Source: Clostridia bacterium
GTDB lineage: Bacteria > Bacillota_A > Clostridia > Christensenellales > Aristaeellaceae
Length of the DNA: 7,265 nt
NCBI GenBank assembly: GCA_017530275.1
Contig: JAFXMP010000364.1
Location: 1 to 7,265, forward strand
Reading direction: 5' to 3'
How positions within the stretch are numbered: the first letter of the stretch is position 1; each line of letters begins with the position of its first letter. Shown piece after piece: positions 1-5,610 of the stretch. The position numbers were made by a program, and so were the translations under genes. Under the pieces are notes generated by a model that was not told the origin of the DNA, ran no database searches, and saw only the letters and a list, made by a program, of their open reading frames with translations.

Positions 1-50
1 AGCACGCCCTGGCCGCCGGAACCGGCGAAAAACATTTTGAAGGTGCTCAT
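1..50 (-). CDS. 2-oxoacid:ferredoxin oxidoreductase gamma subunit, N-terminus only (cut by window edge)
   Basis: The reverse strand from 50 reads MSTFKMFFAGSGGQGVL and then leaves the window. The GxGGQGV motif near the N-terminus is the hallmark of the gamma (catalytic-domain-stabilising) subunit of pyruvate, 2-oxoglutarate and 2-oxoisovalerate ferredoxin oxidoreductases. The ATG overlaps the stop of the beta-subunit gene as ATGA. An AGGAGG lies about 10 bases upstream inside the end of the beta gene, which supports this start over the in-frame Met six codons in. It is the fourth oxidoreductase subunit gene in the operon. Only 16 codons are visible, so nothing can be said about completeness. 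Confidence 0.85.
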   Translation of the reverse strand, partial: MSTFKMFFAGSGGQGV

Positions 51-799
51 GCCTCTTCCGCCTCCTTCGGTTCCTTAATCACGCCGATGGGATAATAGGG
101 CATCACGTTGTTGCGCACCCAGTCCAGCGCCTTGACCGGGGTCATGCCCCAGTTGGTGGGGCAGGTGGACAGGAATTCGATCAGGGTGAAGCCCAGGCCC
201 TTTTTCTGGATCTCAAACGCCTTGCGGATGGCCTTTTTCGCCTGGCGGATATGGGCGGGGCTGTCCAGCGCCACGCGCTCCACATACACCGCGCCGTCGA
301 TGCTGGCCAGCATTTCGCTCATTTTGATGGGCATGCCGTTGAGCTCCTTGCTGCGGCCGTCCTGGCTGGTGGTGCTCTTCTGGCCGATCAGGGTGGTGGG
401 GGCCATCTGTCCGCCGGTCATGCCGTAAATGCCGTTGTTGATAAAGAAGGTGGTGAATTTTTCCCCGCGCACGGCGGCGTGCACGATTTCGCCGGTGCCG
501 ATGGAGGCCAGGTCGCCGTCGCCCTGATAGGTGAAAACGATCTTATCGGGGTGCACCCTGCGGATGCCGCTGGCGACCGCCGGGGCGCGGCCATGCGCCG
601 CTTCGCACATATCCACGTTCATATACTGGTGCGCCATGACGGAGCAGCCGATGGGGGCCACGCCGATGGTTTTTCCCAGCGCGCCCATTTCGTCCAACAC
701 TTCCATGATCAGCCGGTGGGCAATGCCGTGGGTGCAGCCGGGGCAGTAATGGGTGGGCATATCGGTCATGCCCTTGGTGTATTCAAAGATGGGCTTCAT
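47..799 (-). CDS. 2-oxoacid:ferredoxin oxidoreductase beta subunit, thiamine-pyrophosphate binding (Vor/Kor type)
   Basis: This 250-residue protein is full length for the short TPP-binding beta subunits of multi-subunit 2-oxoacid:ferredoxin oxidoreductases. The N-terminus has the CPGC motif (Cys19, Cys22) followed by HG. Residues 46-53 carry the family GxxPIGCS stretch. The TPP/Mg binding motif is plain: GDGD at 93-96 and the closing NN at 121-122, then the GMTGGQMAPTT segment typical of this family. It is expected to bind TPP, decarboxylate the 2-oxoacid and pass electrons to the ferredoxin subunit in the cytoplasm. The start overlaps the alpha-subunit stop as ATGA, with GGAGG about 7 bases upstream; the end overlaps the gamma start in the same way, implying translational coupling. 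Substrate choice (branched-chain versus 2-oxoglutarate) is inferred from the alpha subunit, not from this gene. Confidence 0.93.
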   Translation of the reverse strand: MKPIFEYTKGMTDMPTHYCPGCTHGIAHRLIMEVLDEMGALGKTIGVAPIGCSVMAHQYMNVDMCEAAHGRAPAVASGIRRVHPDKIVFTYQGDGDLASIGTGEIVHAAVRGEKFTTFFINNGIYGMTGGQMAPTTLIGQKSTTSQDGRSKELNGMPIKMSEMLASIDGAVYVERVALDSPAHIRQAKKAIRKAFEIQKKGLGFTLIEFLSTCPTNWGMTPVKALDWVRNNVMPYYPIGVIKEPKEAEEA

Positions 800-1890
800 T
801 TCAATCCCTCCAATACAGCCTTGGCCCGGGCGGCCACTTCGGGCGAGGTGGGCACCATGCCGCCGGTGCGGTGGGCCAGGAACACGGGCAGGCGGCCGTT
901 GAGCGCCAGCTTCACGTCGGAAATCATCTGGCCCATGGAAAGCTCCGCGGAAATAACGGCCTTGGTCGCGCCAAAGTCGATCTCGTCAAACGCCTTTTCC
1001 GGGAACGGCCACAGGGAGATGGGCCGGATGAGCCCCGCCTTGATCCCCTGGGCGGCGAGGATCTCGCACGCCTCGCGGCAGATGCGGGCCGTGGTACCGA
1101 AGGCCACGAAAACGACGTCCGCGCCCTTGAGGTTTTCCGTTTCATAGCGCGAAAGCTCGGTTTCCATCTGCGCGTACTTCTTAAACAGCTTTTCCACGTG
1201 CTCTTCGAGCTTTTCCGGCTGCATGCGCAGGGATTTGACCACGCGGCGGTTCTGATCGCCGCCCCGGTCGTCAAAGCCGGTGCAGGCCCAGTCGCGCCTG
1301 CCCGCGATTTCGCTGGGCGAAAGGACGGGCTTGAATTCCGGCAGCTTCACGGGCTCCATCATCTGCCCGATCATGCCGTCGGCCAGCACCATGACGGGGT
1401 TGCGCCAATACTGGGCCAGATCGGTGCCCTCATAGAGCAGATCCACCGCTTCCTGGATAGAGGCGGGGGCGAACACGGGGATGCGGTAATCGCCGTTGCC
1501 GCCGCCGCGGGTGACCTGGAAATAGTCCGCTTGCGCGGGCTGGATGCCGCCGATGCCGGGGCCGCCGCGGCTGACGTTCATGGCAAGCAGCGGGACCTCC
1601 GCCGAGCACAGGAAGCTCATGCCCTCCTGCATCAGGGCGACACCGGGGGACGAAGAGGAAATAAACACCGTGCCGCCCGCGGCGCCCGCGCCGTACGCCA
1701 TGTTGATGGCGCCCAGCTCGCTTTCCGCCTGAACGAAGCAGCCGCCGTGTTTGGGCAGCTCCCGGCTCATATACTCGGGCACTTCGCTCTGCGGGGTGAT
1801 GGGATAACCGAAGTAAAGCCGCGCGCCGCCGCGGATGGCGGCCTCGGCAAAGGCCTCGTTGCCTTTCATGAGCACTTTGTCGGTGGTCAT
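796..1890 (-). CDS. vorB: 2-oxoacid:ferredoxin oxidoreductase alpha subunit, VorB-like (3-methyl-2-oxobutanoate type)
   Basis: This 364-residue protein has the usual length of the alpha subunit. It opens with a pyrimidine-binding domain bearing GYPITPQSE (residues 28-36), then QAESELGAIN (54-63), a run of four serines before PG, and RGGPGIGGIQPAQADYFQ. All are conserved in this family and shape the active site around TPP. The C-terminal third (from about residue 250) has the transketolase-C-like fold signature GADVVFVAFGTTARI. Overall wording resembles proteins annotated as VorB (2-oxoisovalerate ferredoxin oxidoreductase) in clostridia, so the likely reaction is branched-chain 2-oxoacid + CoA to acyl-CoA + CO2 + reduced ferredoxin. 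KorA (2-oxoglutarate) is the main alternative. The start has GGAGGAGG 7 bases upstream and overlaps the ferredoxin-gene stop as ATGA. Confidence 0.9.
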   Translation of the reverse strand: MTTDKVLMKGNEAFAEAAIRGGARLYFGYPITPQSEVPEYMSRELPKHGGCFVQAESELGAINMAYGAGAAGGTVFISSSSPGVALMQEGMSFLCSAEVPLLAMNVSRGGPGIGGIQPAQADYFQVTRGGGNGDYRIPVFAPASIQEAVDLLYEGTDLAQYWRNPVMVLADGMIGQMMEPVKLPEFKPVLSPSEIAGRRDWACTGFDDRGGDQNRRVVKSLRMQPEKLEEHVEKLFKKYAQMETELSRYETENLKGADVVFVAFGTTARICREACEILAAQGIKAGLIRPISLWPFPEKAFDEIDFGATKAVISAELSMGQMISDVKLALNGRLPVFLAHRTGGMVPTSPEVAARAKAVLEGLK

Positions 1891-2114
1891 TGGTCGCCCT
1901 CCTCCAACTGATAAATCGTGATGACGCCGTCAGGGCACATCAGCGCGCAGCTCTGGCAGCCGATGCAGGCTTCCTGGTTCACGGCGCAGGCCGGGTGATA
2001 CCCCTTGGCGTTCACCTGGGGCGCCATGCCGATCACGCCCTTGGGGCAGGCGTTGCGGCACAGCTCGCACCCCTTGCATCTGTCCGCCCGGAATACAAGC
2101 TTAAACGAGCGCAT
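1887..2114 (-). CDS. 2-oxoacid:ferredoxin oxidoreductase delta subunit, 2x[4Fe-4S] ferredoxin
   Basis: A 75-residue dicluster ferredoxin with two CxxCxxCxxxCP motifs: Cys13/16/19/23 followed by Pro24, and Cys50/53/56/60 followed by Pro61. In these enzymes it carries electrons from the TPP site to soluble ferredoxin. I chose the ATG at 2114 because GGAAGGAG lies 8 bases upstream. An in-frame ATG at 2135 would add seven residues (MTEGENT) but starts almost on the upstream stop codon and has no ribosome binding site. The gene follows the ATP-binding protein gene by 23 bases, and its stop overlaps the alpha-subunit start as ATGA. The order delta-alpha-beta-gamma is the standard korDABC/vor arrangement. 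Confidence 0.93.
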   Translation of the reverse strand: MRSFKLVFRADRCKGCELCRNACPKGVIGMAPQVNAKGYHPACAVNQEACIGCQSCALMCPDGVITIYQLEEGDQ

Positions 2115-2137
2115 GGTATTTTCTCCTTCCGTCATGA

Positions 2138-2824
2138 TTATTTATCCAGGTAAGCGGGCCGCATATACAGCCCCAGGGGACGCAGCGGGGCGATGCCCCC
2201 AAGGTCCCCGGGATCGATGATGCCCGCGGGATAACAGGTGAATAGAAGCGGGACGCCCATTTCTTCGGACAGCGCCCGGGCTTTTTCGTAGCCTTCCAGC
2301 AGGATCTCCGGCGTGGTCTCCCGCAGCAGGTGGGTGTTGTTCACCAGGCCGTAGACGGGCAAACGCAGTTCGCTTTGGATCGATTCCACGTGCTCCCGCG
2401 CCGTTTGAAGCGTCAGCGTCTCATAGCGGCGGAAATTCACCACCGCCCACAATTCATGGTCGTCCCCTTCAAAATACTTGCCGAACTGGCGCAGCACCCG
2501 GGCCCCGGCGTCGTTGCCGCCAAGGTCCACGATGGTCTGGCACCCTTCGTCCTCCAAGGGCGCGCGCAGGGCCGCCGTCAGCGCGGGCAATTCCGCCGCC
2601 GCGCCGGTGGAATGATAGACGTCGCCGTACACCCGGACGCCGTGCTCCTCCAACAGCGCCGTGCGCTCCCGGGAGCGGAAATAGGGGTTCGCCACGTCCA
2701 GGTCCACTACGGCCAAGCGCGGATAGGGCCTGTCCTTCTGCGCGGCCAATTCCATCGCAAGGCTCACGGCCAATTCGGTTTTCCCGCTGCCGTAATGCCC
2801 GGCGATCACGATCAAGCGCCGCAC
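2138..2824 (-). CDS. P-loop ATP-binding protein (MinD/ParA/CobB-like) leading the oxidoreductase operon
   Basis: A 228-residue soluble nucleotide-binding protein. The Walker A motif GHYGSGKT is at residues 9-16. VDLDVANPYFRSRE follows at 40-53, in the position of the switch/A' strand of the SIMIBI (MinD/ParA/CobQ-CobB) ATPases. VDLGGNDAG at 99-107 looks like the Walker B/switch II strand. The start is GTG at 2824, preceded by AGGAAAGGGGG about 8 bases away; no upstream ATG fits. It is the first gene of the operon, 23 bases ahead of the ferredoxin gene, so it is co-transcribed with the oxidoreductase. Its role is not established. By analogy with other SIMIBI proteins it could help cofactor or Fe-S insertion or complex assembly, but that is inference from context only. 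Confidence 0.85.
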   Translation of the reverse strand: MRRLIVIAGHYGSGKTELAVSLAMELAAQKDRPYPRLAVVDLDVANPYFRSRERTALLEEHGVRVYGDVYHSTGAAAELPALTAALRAPLEDEGCQTIVDLGGNDAGARVLRQFGKYFEGDDHELWAVVNFRRYETLTLQTAREHVESIQSELRLPVYGLVNNTHLLRETTPEILLEGYEKARALSEEMGVPLLFTCYPAGIIDPGDLGGIAPLRPLGLYMRPAYLDK

Positions 2825-2859
2825 GGCCCAGCCCCCTTTCCTGCAAAGCGTCTTTTGTC

Positions 2860-2888
2860 ATTATGACGCGATACGCGGAAATTGTCAA
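2860..2888 (-). promoter_or_regulatory. Sigma-A promoter of the ATP-binding protein/oxidoreductase operon
   Basis: On the reverse strand, TTGACA (2883-2888) and CATAAT (2860-2865) are separated by exactly 17 bases. Transcription should start near 2853, about 30 bases ahead of the GTG start. A perfect 5-1-5 palindrome GTCATTATGAC (2857-2867) covers the -10 box, and CGCG-ATA-CGCG (2867-2877) lies in the spacer. Either could be an operator, but no regulator can be assigned. Confidence 0.8.
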
Positions 2889-2923
2889 TCCGAAATATTT
2901 GTATTTCTTCTGTTTATATTAAT

Positions 2924-2959
2924 GAAAAAACCATTTCGAGCAACAAAACTCAAAATGGT
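2924..2959 (-). terminator. Rho-independent terminator of the small XRE regulator gene
   Basis: On the reverse strand an 11-bp stem (2949-2959 with 2930-2940, one G-U pair) encloses an 8-base loop and is followed directly by six T. The stem begins at the last base of the XRE stop codon. It separates the regulator from the strong operon promoter downstream on the same strand. Confidence 0.85.
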
Positions 2960-3192
2960 CATTGGTTTTTCTGGTCTGGCTTTAGCGGTCGGGGATATTG
3001 AATCAGCCCGGCGATATAGTCCAGCGACACATTGTAGAACTCCGCCAATTGGATTGCCAGACAGAAGGGAATCTCCCGCTTGCCCTGCTCATAGTTGGTG
3101 TAGGTCGTTTTGTGCATACCCAGTATTTCCACCAACTGTGTCTGGGTTAGGTCTTTGTCCTCACGCAAATCCCGCAGGCGTCGATACTTCAA
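2959..3192 (-). CDS. Small XRE-family helix-turn-helix transcriptional regulator
   Basis: This 77-residue protein is almost entirely one Cro/C1-type HTH domain (residues about 5-62). The recognition region LTQTQLVEILGMHKTTYTNYEQGKRE is split here into LTQTQLVEILG and MHKTTYTNYEQGKRE. It ends NVSLDYIAGL, the usual closing helix of this family, plus a short basic tail. The start is TTG at 3192, supported by a perfect AGGAGG 7 bases upstream; the nearby ATG and GTG are out of frame, the ATG being followed directly by a stop. It is a DNA-binding repressor-type protein of the kind carried by mobile elements and toxin-antitoxin or phage-like islands. It lies divergent to a promoter containing a palindrome (3227-3250), the likely autoregulatory operator. 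It has its own terminator and is AT-richer than the oxidoreductase operon. Confidence 0.9.
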   Translation of the reverse strand: MKYRRLRDLREDKDLTQTQLVEILGMHKTTYTNYEQGKREIPFCLAIQLAEFYNVSLDYIAGLIQYPRPLKPDQKNQ

Positions 3193-3221
3193 TCACATTC
3201 CTCCTTTTTTTCAGATTTCTA

Positions 3222-3250
3222 TTGACAAAATACCACAAATGTGTTATTTT
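3222..3250 (+). promoter_or_regulatory. Divergent promoter with palindromic operator, probable XRE target
   Basis: TTGACA (3222-3227), a 17-base spacer and TATTTT (3245-3250) form a plus-strand promoter. Between and across these boxes lies a near-perfect inverted repeat: arms 3227-3237 (AAAATACCACA) and 3240-3250 (TGTGTTATTTT), 10 of 11 positions matching, with a 2-base centre. A repressor bound there would block RNA polymerase. The neighbouring divergent XRE gene is the obvious candidate. A second, weaker inverted repeat (AATACA at 3260-3265, TGTATT at 3274-3279) lies in the expected 5' leader. No convincing promoter for the XRE gene itself was found. Confidence 0.65.
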
Positions 3251-3305
3251 TTATTCCAGAATACATCGTTTGTTGTATTTTAATATAAAATAGGAGGGAA
3301 TACTC

Positions 3306-3562
3306 ATGAAAAACCTGTGGTAGCCATTCTGATTGTAACCTTGTTCTTCTTGAATCTTGGCCCCTACTCTTGATGAATAAGACAAACCAATTCTGTTTCG
3401 TAATGTCCCTTTGGTGCCACATATTAAATTATACAGACATTCCCTGATAGAATGACGATAGAACAGATAGACCTTAAGGATTGTTATTCTTCATTAGATG
3501 AAATTGTCTATCATGATTTAAGCGAGAGAATACTCGGCTCTTCTGAAACATATGGTTTTTGA
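3306..3562 (+). pseudogene. Decayed gene remnant behind the XRE-controlled promoter
   Basis: An excellent AGGAGG (3292-3297) stands 8 bases before ATG 3306, yet that reading frame stops after five codons (MKNLW, TAG). Skipping one base at about 3318 opens a hydrophobic stretch, VAILIVTLFFLNLGPYS, which looks like the rest of a signal peptide or membrane anchor before two stops at 3371-3376. The original frame then reads DKPILFRNVPLVPHIKLYRH between stops. A further open stretch, 3452-3562, encodes 36 residues (begins MTIEQIDLKDCYSSLDEIVY) without a ribosome binding site. Together these suggest a small secreted or membrane protein gene broken by small indels. The pieces may come from more than one gene. 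I do not recognise the family. Confidence 0.4.
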
Positions 3563-3615
3563 AAAGCCTTACCAATAAACACGCGAAATGGAATCTTTAC
3601 GAAAGGAGCAGAAAA

Positions 3616-4665
3616 ATGAAGAAAATAGTTAGCATTATTATTGCAGTAATTATAATCATGTCATTGAATAGCTCAACTTTTGCTGAGACAATATCCGGAA
3701 GTGGATATGAAAGTGCTTCATCTACGTTTTATGCGGAAGCAACAGGAAATAATGCAACCATATATTTTAAGCAGACGAAAGCACTTGCTGTTCTTAATTA
3801 TGTAAATTTTTGGACTGAAGAATGGGGTTGTTACCATATCTATTACACATATAATGGTACAACATATTCAACAGAATGGAACAATGTAAAGTGGAATGCA
3901 GATAATGAAACATTCAGCCTTGACCTGCCCTATAAAGGGATTTATAAAATTCAAATAGTTGCATATACCGCTGAAGAAATAAACGATTTATATGCGATTA
4001 CACATTTTTCGATGTGGTTTGTATCAGCTATAGGTAATACCGGCCCTGAATGGTGGGTAGATAATTGCTACAATTGCTGGGTTTCAAATTCTCCAATTCA
4101 AGATCCTACTCCTGCGCCAACGGTTACACCTCGAAAAATACAAACAACAACACCACCGAAAACGATCACACCTGCCCCATCTGGACAAATGGTTTTCCCT
4201 TATAGTTGGGACACACAATTCAAACCTTCCCTGAATAATGGATTAAACTCGGATCAATACCGCAATTTGAATAACCTGAGCGATAATAATCAGTATACAA
4301 CGTTTTGGTGGGTAATCTGGAAGAATGAACGTACCGACAGTTACCCCGAGATCACAGCGTATTTCAACAACGCAACGATCAGCTCCGTTGGTATCCGAAA
4401 CGGAAACCCCAACAACTATTACGGATACGCAAGGGCAAAACGTTTCCGGGTTGAAATTTACACCAACGGCAGTTATGCAGGTTCCACATATATTTACCTG
4501 AATGACCAGAATTCAAGCAGCTACCAAATCATGTCTCTTGGTAGAACATATAATAACGTCACCCAGATCGATTTCTATTTGGATGGCGGGGCTAACGAAG
4601 GATTTTATGAGGGCAGTTCAGAAAGGTATTACATTCATATAGCGGATATTCAATTTTATAATTAA
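3616..4665 (+). CDS. Secreted two-domain protein with discoidin/glycan-binding-like C-terminal domain
   Basis: A predicted exported protein of 349 residues. I start at ATG 3616, which has AAAGGAG 7 bases upstream and gives a typical Sec signal peptide (MKK, hydrophobic residues 4-17, likely cleavage after Ala23 in STFA-ET). Residues about 24-160 form an unrecognised beta-rich domain full of Trp and Tyr. Residues about 160-190 are a Pro/Thr linker (PTPAPTVTP, TTTPP). Residues about 191-349 resemble discoidin (F5/8 type C)-like or NADase-type glycan-binding domains: an SDNNQYTTFWW segment, YPEITAYF, SVGIRNGN, RVEIYTNGS and a closing HIADIQFY strand. No catalytic motif was seen. A binding role at the cell surface or in the medium is inferred. 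There is no transmembrane anchor or LPXTG motif. The gene is AT-rich; its second half uses more C and G at third positions than the first, hinting at domain joining. A terminator-like hairpin follows. Confidence 0.8.
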   Translation: MKKIVSIIIAVIIIMSLNSSTFAETISGSGYESASSTFYAEATGNNATIYFKQTKALAVLNYVNFWTEEWGCYHIYYTYNGTTYSTEWNNVKWNADNETFSLDLPYKGIYKIQIVAYTAEEINDLYAITHFSMWFVSAIGNTGPEWWVDNCYNCWVSNSPIQDPTPAPTVTPRKIQTTTPPKTITPAPSGQMVFPYSWDTQFKPSLNNGLNSDQYRNLNNLSDNNQYTTFWWVIWKNERTDSYPEITAYFNNATISSVGIRNGNPNNYYGYARAKRFRVEIYTNGSYAGSTYIYLNDQNSSSYQIMSLGRTYNNVTQIDFYLDGGANEGFYEGSSERYYIHIADIQFYN

Positions 4666-4709
4666 TGCGATTTAGAAAAGAATAACTCTCTTAGGTACTT
4701 GAAAAGCAT

Positions 4710-4743
4710 GAAGACAGAAAATTCTGCGGCTTCCGTCTTCTTT
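4710..4743 (+). terminator. Terminator-like hairpin after the secreted protein gene
   Basis: Arms 4710-4719 (GAAGACAGAA) and 4731-4740 (TTCCGTCTTC) pair over 10 positions with one A-C mismatch around an 11-base loop, 44 bases after the stop codon. Only three T follow, so termination may be incomplete and the downstream lipoprotein gene could be reached by read-through. Confidence 0.5.
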
Positions 4744-4780
4744 CCTATTGCGCAGACGCCGCATCTGCATAGTTATTAAC

Positions 4781-5491
4781 ATGTCTAAGCAAAAAATCGC
4801 ATTCCTTATTCTTCTGGCATCTTTTGTCTTCATTATTTGCGGCTGTGGAGCTGTGAATGTTCCAAAAGCAAAACTCCAATCCGAAGCCGAAGCAAAGATT
4901 AAAGCTCAATACGATAATTATATCTCTCTTAATTTGGTAAAAGATGAATTTGACAGTAACGCTAATGTGTACTACATGTACTACGAGTTCGAAGTGCCCC
5001 TTACCAATTTATCTTATGGGATAACCACCATTACCGCTCGTTCTACCTACTCTTCTTCGAGAGGTTGGAGCATGATAAGCCTGCAAGAAGGTGATTATAC
5101 TGAGTACCCATTCGATGATATTGTTGGAAAAAGGTATCGCGCAACAAAAGTAGGTAATAACAATGGTGAGATTACCGTGCAAATAAACTCCATGGATATA
5201 AATGCACAAACGATTTCTGTCACAATCAACGCCAATAATGTAGAACTGACAACGCATAAAAACTGGGATAATGTGACCTTTGCTCTGGATCTCAACAATC
5301 AAACATATCAACGAAAATATTCTCTTGGCTTTAATTCTTTTACATATCGTATTTCTATTGACCTTGGATACATCGGGAACGGATATTGTTTTATCGGTTT
5401 CAATGATCTTTCCGAATGTACTCTGCATATTCTGGAAACAAGAGACCAGACATCGTTCCTTGGTGCTCAAGAAACTCTGTACTCGTATTGA
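4781..5491 (+). CDS. Predicted lipoprotein of unknown function
   Basis: A 236-residue protein with a lipoprotein signal peptide: MSKQK, a hydrophobic core (residues 6-19) and the lipobox-like I-C-G-C with Cys22 as the likely lipidated residue. The mature part is Asn/Tyr-rich with many short beta-strand-like segments (YYMYYEFEVPL, EITVQINSMD, ISVTINANNV) and no motif I recognise. It is probably anchored to the outer face of the membrane. I chose ATG 4781 because it gives a clean signal peptide; an in-frame TTG at 4748 would add eleven residues. Neither start has a recognisable Shine-Dalgarno sequence. A small hairpin (GCAGA 4752-4756 with TCTGC 4764-4768) lies just upstream. The gene is AT-rich like its neighbour and follows a terminator-like hairpin, so its expression is uncertain. 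Confidence 0.75.
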   Translation: MSKQKIAFLILLASFVFIICGCGAVNVPKAKLQSEAEAKIKAQYDNYISLNLVKDEFDSNANVYYMYYEFEVPLTNLSYGITTITARSTYSSSRGWSMISLQEGDYTEYPFDDIVGKRYRATKVGNNNGEITVQINSMDINAQTISVTINANNVELTTHKNWDNVTFALDLNNQTYQRKYSLGFNSFTYRISIDLGYIGNGYCFIGFNDLSECTLHILETRDQTSFLGAQETLYSY

Positions 5492-5497
5492 TATATT

Positions 5498-5524
5498 ACT
5501 CCACCGTAAATAATTTGGTGGTGT
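5498..5524 (+). terminator. Weak hairpin just after the lipoprotein gene
   Basis: CCACC (5501-5505) and GGTGG (5517-5521) pair around an 11-base AT-rich loop. Beyond a T-T mismatch, two more outer pairs are possible. It lies seven bases after the stop codon but is not followed by a T run, so a terminator role is only possible. Confidence 0.3.
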
Positions 5525-5554
5525 GCAGTAAAAACACAGTGCAGTAAAAACACA
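5523..5554. repeat. Perfect 16-bp tandem duplication
   Basis: GTGCAGTAAAAACACA occurs twice in direct succession (5523-5538 and 5539-5554) without mismatch. It lies at the right edge of the AT-rich block, immediately before the promoter of the T-box gene. No third copy or matching repeat was found near the left edge of the block. Confidence 0.9.
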
Positions 5555-5564
5555 AAAATAGTCG

Positions 5565-5593
5565 TTGACATTTCCCCCGTTCTCTGCTAAACT
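5565..5593 (+). promoter_or_regulatory. Sigma-A promoter of the T-box/ligase transcript
   Basis: TTGACA (5565-5570), a 17-base spacer and TAAACT (5588-5593). A TGC directly before the -10 box gives an extended -10 element. The start would be near 5600, leaving a leader of about 375 bases before the coding region. Confidence 0.75.
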
Positions 5594-5610
5594 ACATCCA
5601 ATCGCATACC

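Noticed and set aside
251..1911. Long open frames on the plus strand opposite the beta and alpha subunit genes
   Set aside because: They are antisense to well-supported oxidoreductase genes, rich in His/Ala/Gly/Arg as GC-rich shadow frames are, and lack ribosome binding sites and motifs.
3219..3422. A 67-codon minus-strand frame upstream of the XRE gene
   Set aside because: It has no ribosome binding site and covers the divergent promoter and palindrome; its residue make-up does not look like a real protein.
3571..3615. A longer N-terminus for the secreted protein from a TTG at 3559
   Set aside because: It would add 19 polar residues before the signal peptide, while ATG 3616 has a good ribosome binding site at 7 bases.
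5498..5554. CRISPR-like repeat array
   Set aside because: There are only two directly adjacent copies of 16 bases with no spacers.
2889..5560. Integrase, transposase, att-site or terminal inverted repeats for the AT-rich block
   Set aside because: I looked for recombinase-like proteins and for matches between the two edges, including the 16-bp repeat, and found none; mobility is inferred from composition and content only.
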